This document shows, piece by piece, positions 8,962-20,846 of a stretch of DNA of 64,000 bases. The notes beneath the pieces are model-generated. The model was not told the origin of the DNA. It was given only the letters and a program-made list of their open reading frames with translations, and ran no database searches. Each line of letters starts with the position of its first letter. The first letter of the stretch is position 1. Source of the stretch: Halobacillus halophilus (lineage in GTDB: Bacteria; Bacillota; Bacilli; Bacillales; Halobacillaceae); the NCBI RefSeq assembly GCF_020171985.1, contig NZ_JAIVAL010000001.1, positions 620,001 through 684,000 of the forward strand, read 5' to 3'. Position numbers and translations under genes: made by a program.

Positions 8962-8999
8962 AAATATAAAAAGACCTCTCTTTAAAAAGAGAGGTCTTT
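8962..8999 (-). terminator. Terminator after yqeY
   Basis: Inverted repeat with 14-bp arms, AAAGACCTCTCTTT (8970-8983) and AAAGAGAGGTCTTT (8986-8999), then TTTTTATATTTTTTG on the minus strand. It ends the rpsU-yqeY transcript. Confidence 0.85.
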
Positions 9000-9003
9000 A
9001 TAT

Positions 9004-9450
9004 TTAAGATAATTGCTGAAGTACAAGCTTATTGACTTTGGAGCCATCGGCTTTACCTTTAACTTTTGGCATTACAGCACTCATGACTTTACCCATGTCA
9101 CTTTTCGATGTCGCTCCTACCTCTTGAATTGTTTCTTGAACAACTTGATCAAGTTCTTCATCTGAGAGCTGTTTCGGCATATATACTTGTAAAATCTCAA
9201 TTTCACGCTCGAGTCCTTCTACAAGATCTTCGCGTCCAGCTTCTTTAAATTCGTGGAGGGAATCTTTTCTCTGCTTAACCTCACGGGTTAATACAGTTAA
9301 TTCTTCTTCTTCAGTTAATGAATCTTTACCCAACTTAATCGCTTCATTTTGTAAAGAAGCTCTAGCCATACGGATCGTGGACAGTTTTTCTTTGTCACGA
9401 GCTTTCATAGCCGTTTTCATATCCTGGGTCAGATTTTCAGTTATAGTCAT
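9004..9450 (-). CDS. yqeY: GatB/YqeY domain protein
   Basis: A 148-residue stand-alone YqeY protein, related to the tRNA-binding tail domain of GatB in the Asp-tRNA/Glu-tRNA amidotransferase. Typical features are the N-terminal [19 protein letters not shown] and C-terminal [12 protein letters not shown] regions. Its cellular role is not settled; tRNA binding is inferred from GatB. It follows rpsU by 22 bases, the standard arrangement. Confidence 0.93.
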   Translation of the reverse strand: MTITENLTQDMKTAMKARDKEKLSTIRMARASLQNEAIKLGKDSLTEEEELTVLTREVKQRKDSLHEFKEAGREDLVEGLEREIEILQVYMPKQLSDEELDQVVQETIQEVGATSKSDMGKVMSAVMPKVKGKADGSKVNKLVLQQLS

Positions 9451-9472
9451 CGTTCCGCACCCTCTTTAGTTA

Positions 9473-9646
9473 CTACTTACGCTTTCTAGCCGCCTCAGAC
9501 TTTTTCTTACGGCGTACGCTAGGCTTATCGTAATATTCACGCTTACGATATTCAGCTAATGTACCACTTTTTGATACATCGCGCTTAAAGCGACGAAGAG
9601 CATCTTCAAGAGACTCGTTTTTACGAACGCGAGTTGTGTTTGACAT
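9473..9646 (-). CDS. rpsU: 30S ribosomal protein bS21
   Basis: bS21 is a small, very basic subunit protein. The 57 residues begin [20 protein letters not shown] and end in a Lys/Arg-rich tail. The ATG at 9646 is preceded by GGAGGGAGGG; the reading frame stays open further upstream but has no homology there and overlaps the leader. The stop is TAG. A consensus promoter lies at 9712-9740. Confidence 0.97.
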   Translation of the reverse strand: MSNTTRVRKNESLEDALRRFKRDVSKSGTLAEYRKREYYDKPSVRRKKKSEAARKRK

Positions 9647-9711
9647 GCAATTTCCCTCCCTCCGAAGCAAAAACCTGATTCTTTGTATAGGAACCTCCCA
9701 TACCTTTGACA

Positions 9712-9740
9712 ATTATATTATATGGTTTAAAAACGGTCAA
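9712..9740 (-). promoter_or_regulatory. Sigma-A promoter of rpsU-yqeY
   Basis: Minus strand TTGACC (9740-9735), 17-base spacer, TATAAT (9717-9712), about 65 bases before rpsU. Confidence 0.82.
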
Positions 9741-9760
9741 CTTTTTATTTCATATCTTTT

Positions 9761-9899
9761 GGAAAAATCACCTGTTTTTCTACAGGATGATTTCGTTATA
9801 ATTATGTAGATTTGCCTGGATTGAGAGGGATTTCCAGCTTTTTTAAATCTGGAAGTCCATCCTATAGAAAATATTTACCTTTAAATTCGCTGGGTTCAA
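9761..9899 (-). ncRNA. Candidate small RNA in the rpsU-deoC gap
   Basis: Within the gene-free stretch 9741-10070 the minus strand shows a weak promoter (TTGAAC at 9899-9894, 16 bases, TAAATA at 9877-9872), then a hairpin (9858-9828, core TTCCAG/CTGGAA) and then a terminator-like hairpin (arms 9793-9782 and 9775-9765) ending in TTTTTCC. The arrangement could give a transcript of about 100 nt. There is no convincing ORF. The remaining bases, 9900-10070, show nothing I can support. Confidence 0.25.
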
Positions 9900-10070
9900 T
9901 ACTAGTGTTATTCATTAATGATCGCCTTGGGGAATGAATGGATCATTTGAGAAAATTAACACCGATCTCCTTAGGTACTTCTAATGCTGCAACCGTACTA
10001 AAATAATTTAAACAAGAGGTTCAATGATTCTGCTCTTCATTACTTTGTCAATCTTTAGTAACAGATATGA

Positions 10071-10109
10071 TAAAAAGAGAGCCGTTAGCTTTTCAGCAGG
10101 ACGGCTCTC
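10071..10109 (-). terminator. Terminator after deoC
   Basis: Inverted repeat GAGAGCCGT (10077-10085) / ACGGCTCTC (10101-10109) followed on the minus strand by TTTTTATC. Confidence 0.8.
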
Positions 10110-10119
10110 CGTTCGAATA

Positions 10120-10791
10120 TTAATAATCTGACGTGCCTTGTTCGCCCTTAAGAATAGAAATTCCTGCACTTGCACCTATACGGGTAGCACCAGCTTCAAT
10201 CATTTCATTCGCACCTTCATAATCGCGAACGCCGCCGGAAGCTTTGACTCCCATTTCCGGACCAACAGTTTTGCGCATAAGACTTATATCGGCAACAGTT
10301 GCTCCGCCGCCAGAAAATCCTGTCGAGGTCTTCACATAATCTGCTCCAGCTTTTTTAGCAAGATGAGAAGCTTTCTCTTTCTCTTCTTCTGTTAATAGAG
10401 ACGTTTCGATAATTACTTTTACGATTGCTTTACCCGCTGCTTCACGGACAACAGCCTCTATGTCTGATTGTACAGCTTCATCATTTCCTGACTTAAGCTC
10501 TCCGATATTAATAACCATATCCACTTCTTCAGCACCTTTTTCAATCGCCTGACGAGTTTCAAAGGCTTTTGTTTCTTTAGTGGATGCTCCTAATGGAAAG
10601 CCTATGACTGTACATACTTTCACATCCGTGTCCTTTAACTTTTCATAGCAATAGTCTACCCAGTAAGGATTTACACAAACGGAGGCAAAATCGTACTCTG
10701 CAGCTTCTTCGCATATTTGAGTAATCTTATCCTTTGTGGTGTCTGGCTTTAATTGTGTATGGTCAATCATCTTTGCAAGATTCTGTCCCAT
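10120..10791 (-). CDS. deoC: Deoxyribose-phosphate aldolase
   Basis: DeoC splits 2-deoxyribose 5-phosphate into glyceraldehyde 3-phosphate and acetaldehyde in deoxynucleoside catabolism. The class I aldolase residues are visible: Schiff-base Lys154 in KTSTGF, Asp91 in VDMVINIG and Lys183 in KASGG. The length (223 aa) is normal. It sits downstream of rsmE where many Bacillaceae have mtaB; an 83-base gap separates them and a terminator follows. Confidence 0.96.
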   Translation of the reverse strand: MGQNLAKMIDHTQLKPDTTKDKITQICEEAAEYDFASVCVNPYWVDYCYEKLKDTDVKVCTVIGFPLGASTKETKAFETRQAIEKGAEEVDMVINIGELKSGNDEAVQSDIEAVVREAAGKAIVKVIIETSLLTEEEKEKASHLAKKAGADYVKTSTGFSGGGATVADISLMRKTVGPEMGVKASGGVRDYEGANEMIEAGATRIGASAGISILKGEQGTSDY

Positions 10792-10874
10792 GTATTTAAT
10801 CTTCCCTTCTGATTTTGAGTTGTTCGTACAACTAATTTTAACATACCTATGCCTAATAAGGAATCCAAGCTTCT

Positions 10875-11636
10875 TCAGCTATTCTTTCCTCTTTCTTCAA
10901 ATTGATAAGAAAGAGTTGATAGGAAATATAAAGGTGCCGTTTCCATACGAAGAATTCTCGGACCAAGGCGCACTGTTAAAAAGCCTGCATTCACTAAATC
11001 ACTAATCTCATTTTCAGAAAAACCGCCCTCTGGTCCAAAAACAACCAGAACTTTCTCGTCCAGCTTTATTCTTTCTAATATAGAGGCGAGCGGTCGAAAT
11101 GATTCGCTGCGCGCTTCTTCTGCATGTGCAAGAATACACCAGTCATATTCTTCCTTTAAATAGATGAGTTCTTGAAAGGATAATAAAGAATGAATCTCAG
11201 GGATACGAATCCTTTCTGATTGCTCACTAGCTTCTTTAGCAATCTTTTGCAACCGTTGAATTTTTTTAGCTGCCTTTTTTCCATCCCATTTTGCTACTGA
11301 ACGATCAGCCTGATAAGGAATAAATGTATAGGCTCCAAGTTCAGTTCCTTTTTGAACGACTTGCTCTAACTTGTCCCCTTTACCAAGGCTTTGCACAATA
11401 CTTACCTGCACGGGAAGTTCACGATTTTCCTCTAACCATTCCTCTACCAAGCATTCTACATGTTCGGACGTCACTTCTGAAATCCTGCACCTGGCCGGCC
11501 CATGTTGTGGGTGAATTCCAACCAGCTTGTCCCCTTTCTCCATGCGCATGACTCGTAAAATATGATGCACATCTTCTCCAGTAATCCACAAGCGCTTGTT
11601 TTCCCAATTAGATCCTTCTACAAAATAACGCTGCAT
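10875..11636 (-). CDS. rsmE: 16S rRNA m3U1498 methyltransferase RsmE
   Basis: SPOUT-class methyltransferase that methylates N3 of U1498 in 16S rRNA. The 253-residue protein has an N-terminal PUA-like domain and the C-terminal trefoil-knot motifs [11 protein letters not shown] (200-210) and [11 protein letters not shown] (224-234) that bind S-adenosylmethionine. It lies 6 bases after prmA (counted from the prmA stop), an operon pair conserved in Bacillaceae. Confidence 0.95.
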   Translation of the reverse strand: MQRYFVEGSNWENKRLWITGEDVHHILRVMRMEKGDKLVGIHPQHGPARCRISEVTSEHVECLVEEWLEENRELPVQVSIVQSLGKGDKLEQVVQKGTELGAYTFIPYQADRSVAKWDGKKAAKKIQRLQKIAKEASEQSERIRIPEIHSLLSFQELIYLKEEYDWCILAHAEEARSESFRPLASILERIKLDEKVLVVFGPEGGFSENEISDLVNAGFLTVRLGPRILRMETAPLYFLSTLSYQFEERGKNS

Positions 11637-11642
11637 GCAAAA

Positions 11643-12587
11643 TCACCTTGACTCTGGCTTTCTGGCGATAATACTGATCCAGTCTTCCATTCTATTTGTT
11701 TCCACAATGTCAAAGCCTGATTTTTTCAGGCGTTCCAGCACCATTTCCTTTTTACCAGATATGATTCCACACGTAATGAAATATCCTCCAGGCTTAACAA
11801 CTTTAAAAGCATCATCCGTAAACCGAACGATAATTTCTGCCAGTATATTAGAAACAATCAGATCCGCTTCCTGTTCAACTCCTTCAAGAAGATTATTAAG
11901 CCTGGCGGAAACTTGATTTTCAACTCCATTCAACTCGGCATTAATCATGGTACTTTTTACTGCAATATCATCGAGATCAAACGCATGCACGTGACGTGCC
12001 CCTAATAAAACAGAGGCCACACTTAATATGCCAGAGCCTGTTCCTACATCCAACACTAAATCATCTTTTTGTAAATACTGTTCCAAAGCCTGAATACTAA
12101 GAACAGTTGTCGGATGAGTACCTGTTCCGAAAGCCATACCGGGATCCATTTCTATAATTATTTCATCACTGGAAACAGGAGTATAATCTTCCCACGTCGG
12201 CATAATAGTAATCCTTTCAGATATCTTGACCGGCTTGTAATACTTTTTCCAGGCTGTCGCCCAGTCCTCTTCCTGAACCTCGCTAAGTGTTACTACGTTT
12301 CTCCCCACATCTATCCCAAACTCGTGGAGGTTATTTATAGATTGCTTAATTTCCTCAATCGTTTCTCCAAGAAAGCTGTTCATAGGTAAATAAGCTTTAA
12401 CATAGACCCCTTCTTCAGGATAATCTTCAGGGTTCAATTCATAAATTTCTCCCAGGTCAGTCTGGCCTTTCATCATATCCTGCGGGTCTTCAATTACGAC
12501 TCCGCTTGCTCCTGATTCGTGTAGAATATTGGATATTGGTTCAATCGCTTCGTTAGTTGTATGAATACAAAATTCAGACCATTTCAT
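11643..12587 (-). CDS. prmA: Ribosomal protein L11 methyltransferase
   Basis: PrmA trimethylates ribosomal protein L11. It has an N-terminal L11-binding domain and a Rossmann-fold methyltransferase domain with VLDVGTGSG at about 178-186 and the preceding GMAFGTGTH loop at about 150-158. I chose the ATG at 12587 (314 aa, MKWSEFCIHTT), the family's usual start; the TTG nine bases upstream abuts the AAAGTGAG ribosome-binding site. The strong terminator after dnaJ separates this gene from the heat-shock operon. Confidence 0.95.
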   Translation of the reverse strand: MKWSEFCIHTTNEAIEPISNILHESGASGVVIEDPQDMMKGQTDLGEIYELNPEDYPEEGVYVKAYLPMNSFLGETIEEIKQSINNLHEFGIDVGRNVVTLSEVQEEDWATAWKKYYKPVKISERITIMPTWEDYTPVSSDEIIIEMDPGMAFGTGTHPTTVLSIQALEQYLQKDDLVLDVGTGSGILSVASVLLGARHVHAFDLDDIAVKSTMINAELNGVENQVSARLNNLLEGVEQEADLIVSNILAEIIVRFTDDAFKVVKPGGYFITCGIISGKKEMVLERLKKSGFDIVETNRMEDWISIIARKPESR

Positions 12588-12710
12588 TTGACTCAACTCA
12601 CTTTACAGTTTTTTATTGCTACTATGCGAACACCCGCAGGCTGGATTTTCTGCCCTATGGGCTACGGTATTCAGCAGAATTGATAACAGCAAATAGAATT
12701 TTATCTCATA

Positions 12711-12790
12711 TAAAAAAAGAGTGTCTGAACGATTTACGGGACCTTACAGATTTAAAAACCCTGTGAACCGTTTGTCGTTCCAGACACTCT
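12711..12790 (-). terminator. Long-hairpin terminator after dnaJ
   Basis: Arms 12718-12732 and 12775-12790 (core AGAGTGTCTG...CAGACACTCT, one bulged base) enclose about 42 bases and are followed on the minus strand by TTTTTTTA. In B. subtilis transcription can continue from dnaJ into prmA (yqeT); here the unit appears closed. Confidence 0.8.
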
Positions 12791-12802
12791 CCTTTTATTC
12801 AA

Positions 12803-13924
12803 TCAGTCACCTTTAAAGGCACGCTTCATACGTTCAAAAAAGTTACCATGCTGTTCTTCTGTAGCGTCATTTCCGCTAATATCGTTAAACTCACGCAGCA
12901 GTTCTTTTTGCCGTTCTGTAAGATTTTTCGGCGTGATAATTTTCATTTTCACGTGCTGATCTCCTTGACCGCGCCCGTGAACATTTGGAGCACCTTTTTC
13001 TTTCAGACGGAACGTTTTACCAGTTTGAGTACCTGCTGGTATCTTAAGCATGACTTTCCCGTGCACAGTCGGCACTTCGATCTCATCACCAAGCGCGGCT
13101 TGAGCGAAAGTCAGCGGAATCTCACAAAAGATGTGATCTCCGTCTCGCTGGAAGAACTCATGAGGCTGAACGCGGATCACTACAAATAGATCTCCTGCAG
13201 GTCCCCCATTTACTCCTGCCTCACCTTTTCCTTGGACACGGATTTGATGACCTTCATCGATACCTGCTGGAATATCGATATGAATTTTATTACGTTTTGT
13301 TACCCGGCCATCGCCGCCACAAGTTTGACATTTATCCTTAATAATTTTACCGCTTCCTTGACAGTAATGACATACTCTGCGGTTAACTACGCGGCCAAAC
13401 GGTGTGTTCTGCTCCTGATTAATTTGCCCGCTTCCTTCACAGTGTGGACACGTATCTGGAGTAGTACCTGGTTTAGCACCAGAACCATCACAAGTATCGC
13501 AGGCTTCTTCAACTGGAATTTCAACATCTGTGCTCTTACCAAATATGGCTTCTTCAAATTGTAAAGTCATGGTGTATTGCAAGTCAGCGCCCTTACGTGG
13601 AGCGTTTGGATCACGCTGACGGCCACCACCGCCAAAGAACATATCGAAAATATCTCCAAAGCCGCCAAAGTCTTGACCGCCTCCGAAACCACCAAATCCC
13701 TGGTTAGGATCCTGATGACCAAACTGATCGTACTGAGCACGTTTTTGCTGGTCACTTAAGGTTTCGTACGCTTCTTTCGCTTCCTTAAATTTCTCGGAAG
13801 CATTTTCTTCTTCACTAACATCTGGATGATACTTTCTTGCTAGTTTTCGGTACGCTTTTTTAATTTCATCTTTAGAGGCATCCTGGGATACACCCAGCAC
13901 CTCATAATAGTCGCGTTTACTCAC
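12803..13924 (-). CDS. dnaJ: Chaperone protein DnaJ
   Basis: Hsp40 co-chaperone that stimulates DnaK ATPase. The J domain has HPD at 33-35, then a Gly/Phe-rich linker (about 72-105), four CxxCxGxG zinc repeats (about 145-225) and the C-terminal substrate-binding domains. Total 373 residues, as usual. It is separated from dnaK by about 150 bases that include a terminator-like hairpin, which probably lowers dnaJ expression relative to dnaK. Confidence 0.97.
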   Translation of the reverse strand: MSKRDYYEVLGVSQDASKDEIKKAYRKLARKYHPDVSEEENASEKFKEAKEAYETLSDQQKRAQYDQFGHQDPNQGFGGFGGGQDFGGFGDIFDMFFGGGGRQRDPNAPRKGADLQYTMTLQFEEAIFGKSTDVEIPVEEACDTCDGSGAKPGTTPDTCPHCEGSGQINQEQNTPFGRVVNRRVCHYCQGSGKIIKDKCQTCGGDGRVTKRNKIHIDIPAGIDEGHQIRVQGKGEAGVNGGPAGDLFVVIRVQPHEFFQRDGDHIFCEIPLTFAQAALGDEIEVPTVHGKVMLKIPAGTQTGKTFRLKEKGAPNVHGRGQGDQHVKMKIITPKNLTERQKELLREFNDISGNDATEEQHGNFFERMKRAFKGD

Positions 13925-14013
13925 TTGTCGATCACTCTCCCGGACACTATTACATAACGTTTATATTAACATTGACTGGTTTGTTTAAGCAAACAGGATG
14001 GGATTCATCCCTA

Positions 14014-14056
14014 CGTGAAAAAAAGTCAAAGTCAAGAAGATCCTGACTTTGACTTT
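14014..14056 (-). terminator. Terminator-like hairpin between dnaK and dnaJ
   Basis: Perfect 14-bp arms (14020-14033 / 14043-14056) followed on the minus strand by TTTTTTTC. As dnaJ has no obvious promoter of its own behind it, it is probably a partial terminator that sets the DnaK:DnaJ ratio. Confidence 0.75.
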
Positions 14057-14073
14057 TCTTTTTTTACCTATTA

Positions 14074-15924
<1,851 letters not shown>

Positions 15925-15944
15925 TTACTACATCCAATGTTAAT

Positions 15945-16487
15945 TTACTGATTTACTTTTACCATAGCCGGGCGGATAACCCGATCATTTAGCCGATACC
16001 CTTTTTGCAGTTCTTCTACTACAATATTGGAGTCAAAGTTTTCATCTTCGACTTGCATCACGGCCTGGTGGAGATGAGGGTCAAACTCTTCTCCTTGAGA
16101 TGCAATCTCTTCCACTCCCTCTTTCTCAAGAGCACTGTGGAACTGTTGATATACCATTTTAATTCCTTCAACAAATTTCTCAGATGCATCTCCATCTACT
16201 TCAACCTTCAAAGCTCTTTCGAAGTTATCCATAACAGGAATTAACTCTTCTACTAAGCTTTGAGATCTATATTTCCGGTCCGCTTCTCTTTCTTTCTGAG
16301 TACGGCGTCGGAAATTATCATAATCAGCTTGAAGACGAAGTAAACGGTTCTGCGCTTCCTCTTTTTCCTCACGCAGCTGCTCCAATTCAGAGCTTTCCTC
16401 TACTACTTCTACTTCTTCATCAGCTGTTTGATTTTCTTCATTCGTTTCATCAATAATTTCTTGATTCTGCTGCTTACTTTCTTCCAC
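15945..16487 (-). CDS. grpE: Nucleotide exchange factor GrpE
   Basis: GrpE releases ADP from DnaK. An acidic N-terminal tail (first 40 residues or so) precedes a long coiled coil containing [16 protein letters not shown] and the C-terminal beta domain ending around [15 protein letters not shown] chose the GTG at 16487 (180 aa), six bases after AGGAGGTG; the GTG at 16496 lies inside the ribosome-binding site. It lies 119 bases after hrcA in the class I heat-shock operon. Confidence 0.95.
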   Translation of the reverse strand: MEESKQQNQEIIDETNEENQTADEEVEVVEESSELEQLREEKEEAQNRLLRLQADYDNFRRRTQKEREADRKYRSQSLVEELIPVMDNFERALKVEVDGDASEKFVEGIKMVYQQFHSALEKEGVEEIASQGEEFDPHLHQAVMQVEDENFDSNIVVEELQKGYRLNDRVIRPAMVKVNQ

Positions 16488-16606
16488 GACTTCCACCTCC
16501 TAAATTCCAATTCACCGTTAATGACTATAACATGAATTGATATGCTGAAAAAGCAATATACAATAAAGAAGCGACCGAGATAAAAACCGCTCTTTATGAT
16601 GAAAGG

Positions 16607-17629
16607 TTAGTACCACCCTTTGAACGTTTCCGTCATGTGTTTAGATAAAACATTCATTAATGAAAACATTCGGTTGTACTCCATACGTGTGGGACCTAAC
16701 AAAGCAATGGTACCAATTTGGTTATTGCTTAGTTTGTAACTAGCTGTAATCAGGCTGCAGTTCTGCATTGCATCAAAAGGATTTTCCTGACCTATTCGGA
16801 CATTAATCCCTTCCTCACCTGAACGCAGTAAGTCTGCGATATCATTCTCCTGCTCAATTGTAGCGTACAAGGACCGCACCTTATCGAGATCCCTGAATTC
16901 GGGCTGCATCAGAATGTTCGTTTTACCACCAATATAAAGCTTCGTGCTATGATCATCCAGAAGAGCAGCCTGTAAGTAAGAGAACGCCTGTTCATGCTGA
17001 TCCGTATGGGTCTTGAGCAAATCACTAATTTCAGTATGCAGCTTTTCATGCAGCTTTACTAAGGGCACACCCTGAAGACGACTGTTTAAAATGTTGACCA
17101 TTTTTTCAAGGTTTGAAGGATTTATTTCGACCGGAACATTAAATGCTCTATGTTCCACGTGGCCTGTATTGGTAACCAAAATTGCAATCGCCGATTGATC
17201 ATTCAACGGAACAATCTGGAGTTGTTTCAATTTGGTTTCGAATACTTCAGGACCAAGTATAATGGACGTATAATTTGTTAAATCTGACAGAATACCGGCA
17301 GATTTCTGCACGACTCTCTCAAATTCGAGCATCTTGTCGTCAAAGGCTTCCCTAATAGTCATTATTTCTTTGTTCGACAGACGTAAAGGAGCAAGAAGGT
17401 GATCTACATAAAAACGGTAACCCTTCTCAGATGGAACGCGTCCAGAAGAAGAATGGGTCTTTTCGATATATCCCATCTCTTCAAGGTCTGCCATTTCATT
17501 TCTAATAGTAGCTGAACTAAATGTTACAGCATCTTTTTTAGCAATTGACCGCGACCCCACGGGTTGTGCAGTCAGAATGAAATCATCAATAATCACTTGC
17601 AAAATGAGCAATTGTCTTTCAGTTAACAT
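16607..17629 (-). CDS. hrcA: Heat-inducible repressor HrcA
   Basis: HrcA represses class I heat-shock genes by binding CIRCE and is itself kept active by GroEL in B. subtilis. The 340-residue protein has an N-terminal winged helix (TERQLLILQVIIDDFI and SSATIRNEMADLEEMG) and the conserved HSSSGRVPSEKGYRFYVDHL stretch. The CIRCE element lies between its promoter and start codon, so the operon is autoregulated. Confidence 0.97.
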   Translation of the reverse strand: MLTERQLLILQVIIDDFILTAQPVGSRSIAKKDAVTFSSATIRNEMADLEEMGYIEKTHSSSGRVPSEKGYRFYVDHLLAPLRLSNKEIMTIREAFDDKMLEFERVVQKSAGILSDLTNYTSIILGPEVFETKLKQLQIVPLNDQSAIAILVTNTGHVEHRAFNVPVEINPSNLEKMVNILNSRLQGVPLVKLHEKLHTEISDLLKTHTDQHEQAFSYLQAALLDDHSTKLYIGGKTNILMQPEFRDLDKVRSLYATIEQENDIADLLRSGEEGINVRIGQENPFDAMQNCSLITASYKLSNNQIGTIALLGPTRMEYNRMFSLMNVLSKHMTETFKGWY

Positions 17630-17644
17630 CGATGATCACCTCTG

Positions 17645-17671
17645 TTAGCACTCGAAGAAAGTGAGTGCTAA
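17645..17671 (-). promoter_or_regulatory. CIRCE operator
   Basis: Perfect consensus TTAGCACTC (17645-17653), 9-base spacer, GAGTGCTAA (17663-17671), just downstream of the hrcA promoter. It is the only CIRCE copy in the window. Confidence 0.98.
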
Positions 17672-17681
17672 ATCTAATAAT

Positions 17682-17710
17682 AAATTATCAAAAGGGGTTG
17701 AGGATGTCAA
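17682..17710 (-). promoter_or_regulatory. Sigma-A promoter of hrcA-grpE-dnaK
   Basis: Minus strand TTGACA (17710-17705), 17-base spacer, TAATTT (17687-17682). The initiation site would fall in or next to CIRCE, as expected for HrcA repression. Confidence 0.75.
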
Positions 17711-17727
17711 CGGATAACATTTAATTT

Positions 17728-18867
17728 TTAGTCATCAATAAGAAATTCTTGAAATACTTCATTCCCCAGAATCCGTCCACGTGGAGTTAAATTAATTTTG
17801 TCATTTTGCTGCTCAATTAAACCTCTGCTTTTAAGAGATGGGAATGCCTCTCCAAACACTTCTTCTGCATCACGATTGTACTTTTCACGAAATCTTGTTA
17901 ATGAAACTCCGGATGTTTTTCTGAGCCCCAGAAACATTTCCTCTTCCATTTGCTCTTTCACACCTATGGGTTCCTCATGAAGAACTGGTTTCCCGTTTTC
18001 CATTGCTTGTTTTACATACGCGGGAAGCGGACGTATATTAATCGTTCTTTTGCCTGGCAGGTATCCATGTGATCCAGCTCCGATTCCATAATAATATTCA
18101 TTATTCCAGTATGTCAGGTTATGCTTGCTTTCAAACCCTGGCTTAGCAAAATTACTGATCTCATATTGGCGGACACCGCTGGCCGCAAGTTTCTCCTGAA
18201 GCATTTCATACATTTGAGCTTCATCTTCTTCAGGGGGCTTCACTAGAGTACCCTTATTATAACGCTGGTAAAACACCGTCTTAGGTTCAATTTGCAGCGA
18301 GTAAGAGGAGTAGTGTGGTAAACCGAATTGAAGAGCCTCATCAATCGTTTTTTCAAAATCTTCAACGCTTTGCCCAGGAAGAGCGTACATTAGATCAATG
18401 CTCACGTTCGATAATCCTACCTGCAGGAGACGGTCAATATTGGTGTATACGTCTTTCACTCGATGGACACGACCGATTTTTTCAAGCATGTCATCATCGA
18501 AAACCTGAACACCTAAGGAAATTCGGTTCACTCCATAATCTTTCAGCATTTGAACTTTCTCCAAATCCAGATCTCCCGGATTTGCTTCAAACGTATACTC
18601 TTCACATGCACCTATATCAAAATGATTATGAATCATATCAAGCAGCTTTTTCAGCTGTTTGTGGGTAACAACTGTTGGAGTGCCCCCGCCGACAAAAATG
18701 GTTTTTACTACAGCTTTTTCTCCAGGAACGTAAGTGTGTATTTCCTTTTCTAATGCTTCCAAATATTCATCAGCAAGTTTCTCGTTATAGAAAAACTTTG
18801 TAAAGTCACAGTAATGACAAATCTGCTGGCAAAATGGGATGTGAATATAAGCGGAAGGTATATTCAT
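17728..18867 (-). CDS. hemW: Heme chaperone HemW (radical SAM, HemN-like)
   Basis: A 379-residue radical SAM protein of the HemN/HemW family with the 4Fe-4S motif C-x3-C-x2-C at Cys13, Cys17 and Cys20. The HNLTYW motif in the middle is the heme-binding signature of HemW, which separates it from true oxygen-independent coproporphyrinogen III dehydrogenase. HemW delivers heme to respiratory proteins. It lies between lepA and hrcA, the standard Bacillus position, where it was long annotated hemN. Confidence 0.92.
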   Translation of the reverse strand: MNIPSAYIHIPFCQQICHYCDFTKFFYNEKLADEYLEALEKEIHTYVPGEKAVVKTIFVGGGTPTVVTHKQLKKLLDMIHNHFDIGACEEYTFEANPGDLDLEKVQMLKDYGVNRISLGVQVFDDDMLEKIGRVHRVKDVYTNIDRLLQVGLSNVSIDLMYALPGQSVEDFEKTIDEALQFGLPHYSSYSLQIEPKTVFYQRYNKGTLVKPPEEDEAQMYEMLQEKLAASGVRQYEISNFAKPGFESKHNLTYWNNEYYYGIGAGSHGYLPGKRTINIRPLPAYVKQAMENGKPVLHEEPIGVKEQMEEEMFLGLRKTSGVSLTRFREKYNRDAEEVFGEAFPSLKSRGLIEQQNDKINLTPRGRILGNEVFQEFLIDD

Positions 18868-18888
18868 AGATGTTTTCCACCTTTCATA

Positions 18889-18922
18889 AGGAAAACCGCA
18901 AGAGATTCACTCCTGCGGCTTT
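18889..18922 (-). terminator. Weak terminator after lepA
   Basis: Hairpin with CCGCA/TGCGG core (18896-18900 / 18914-18918) extended by A-T pairs and followed on the minus strand by TTTTCC. The stem is short and has a bulge, so efficiency is uncertain. Confidence 0.4.
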
Positions 18923-18941
18923 ATTCATTATCTTCATTTGA

Positions 18942-20756
18942 TTAATCTTCACTCAGATCCAGCACGGACATGAAGGCCTCTTGAGGAACTTCTACCGAAC
19001 CGACCATTTTCATACGCTTTTTACCTTCTTTTTGTTTCTCAAGAAGTTTACGCTTACGGGAAATGTCGCCTCCGTAACATTTGGAGAGTACATTTTTACG
19101 CATCGCTTTAATTGTTGTCCGGGCCACAATTTTAGTTCCAATCGCTGCTTGAACAGGGACTTCAAACTGCTGCCTCGGAATGAGGTTCTTCAGTTTTTCA
19201 GCAATCAGTTTTCCACGTTCGTATGCAAAGTCACGGTGAACGATGAACGATAAAGCATCAATCGTATCTCCGTTTAACAGGATATCCATCTTAACTAAAT
19301 TAGAAGGACGGTATCCAATAAGTTCGTAATCGAAAGAAGCATACCCTTTAGTCTGAGACTTCAAGGAATCAAAGAAATCATAAACAATTTCTGAGAGTGG
19401 AATTTCATATACAATATTAACGCGATTATCATCCAGATACTGCATATCCATGAAATTTCCGCGTTTCCGCTGACAGATTTCCATGACAGGACCTACATAA
19501 TCATTAGGAACCATAATGGTTGCTTTTACGAAGGGCTCCTGTACCTCTTCAAGGGTTTGATTATCAGGCATCATGGAAGGGTTATCGACTTCTTTCTCTT
19601 CCCCGTCTGTCAGTTTCACTTTATATATTACACTCGGTGCTGTAGTAATCAAATCAATTTTATATTCGCGCTCGATCCGTTCCTGAATAATTTCCATATG
19701 CAGCATTCCAAGAAAGCCGCAACGGAAACCAAATCCTAAAGCCTGAGAGGTCTCAGCTTCATACTGCAGAGATGAATCATTCAGTTCAAGACGTTCAAGA
19801 GCATCTCTTAAATCATTGTATTTATTAGCGTCTACTGGATACATTCCGCAGAAAACCATTGGATTCATTTTTTTGTAGCCTGGAAGCGGTTCTTTGGCAG
19901 GATTATTGGCTAAGGTTATAGTATCTCCTACGCGAGAGTCTCCAATATTTTTTATAGAGGCCGTTAAATAACCGACATCGCCTACCTGTAATTCTTTTAA
20001 AGGTGTTGGTGTCGGTCGGAACACGCCAACCTCATTCACTTCAAATTCTTTTCCAGTGGCCATCATTTTAATCTTGTCGCCGACTTTAATAGATCCCTCG
20101 CGAACACACGTGTAGGCAATAACTCCTCTATAGGAATCATAAAGAGAATCAAAAATCAGTCCCTTGGTTGGAGCTTTAGGTTCTCCTGCAGGTGCAGGGA
20201 TGTCGGAAACGATACGTTCTAAAATTTCATCGATTCCTACTCCTTCTTTCGCTGAAGCTAATATAGCATCAGATGCATCAATGCCAATCACATCTTCTAT
20301 TTCCTGCTTAATTCGATCAGGATCAGCACCTGGAAGGTCTATTTTATTAATAACAGGGATAATTTCCAGTTCATTCTCCAAAGCCAGATACACGTTCGCC
20401 AGGGTCTGGGCTTCGATACCCTGAGCGGCATCAACCACTAGAATAGCACCTTCACAAGCAGCTAAACTACGGGACACCTCATATGTAAAATCGACATGTC
20501 CTGGTGTATCAATTAAATGAAAAGTATAGTCCTCTCCATCATTAGCAGCATAGTTAAGCTGGACAGCATTCAACTTAATGGTAATGCCTCTCTCTCTTTC
20601 TAGATCCATCGCATCAAGAAACTGTTCCTTCATTTCTCTTTGAGTTAATGCTTTTGTTTTTTCAAGGATTCTGTCAGCAAGCGTTGATTTCCCGTGATCA
20701 ATATGGGCAATTATCGAAAAGTTGCGGACTCTATCCTGATTGTATTGACTAGTCAA
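18942..20756 (-). CDS. lepA: Elongation factor 4 (LepA)
   Basis: Ribosomal GTPase EF4, implicated in back-translocation and 30S biogenesis. The GTPase domain shows AHIDHGKST (17-25), DTPGHVDF (83-90) and NKID (137-140); the distinctive C-terminal domain contains [20 protein letters not shown]. Length 604. The start is TTG at 20756, with AGGAGTGA 6 bases ahead. Confidence 0.97.
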   Translation of the reverse strand: MTSQYNQDRVRNFSIIAHIDHGKSTLADRILEKTKALTQREMKEQFLDAMDLERERGITIKLNAVQLNYAANDGEDYTFHLIDTPGHVDFTYEVSRSLAACEGAILVVDAAQGIEAQTLANVYLALENELEIIPVINKIDLPGADPDRIKQEIEDVIGIDASDAILASAKEGVGIDEILERIVSDIPAPAGEPKAPTKGLIFDSLYDSYRGVIAYTCVREGSIKVGDKIKMMATGKEFEVNEVGVFRPTPTPLKELQVGDVGYLTASIKNIGDSRVGDTITLANNPAKEPLPGYKKMNPMVFCGMYPVDANKYNDLRDALERLELNDSSLQYEAETSQALGFGFRCGFLGMLHMEIIQERIEREYKIDLITTAPSVIYKVKLTDGEEKEVDNPSMMPDNQTLEEVQEPFVKATIMVPNDYVGPVMEICQRKRGNFMDMQYLDDNRVNIVYEIPLSEIVYDFFDSLKSQTKGYASFDYELIGYRPSNLVKMDILLNGDTIDALSFIVHRDFAYERGKLIAEKLKNLIPRQQFEVPVQAAIGTKIVARTTIKAMRKNVLSKCYGGDISRKRKLLEKQKEGKKRMKMVGSVEVPQEAFMSVLDLSED

Positions 20757-20846
20757 CTTACATCACTCCTACCTAATTCGGCACACATAACTAGCCTGAT
20801 TATAGCAATAGGAGCTTGATTATTCAATGTCTAAGCTGAATCGATT

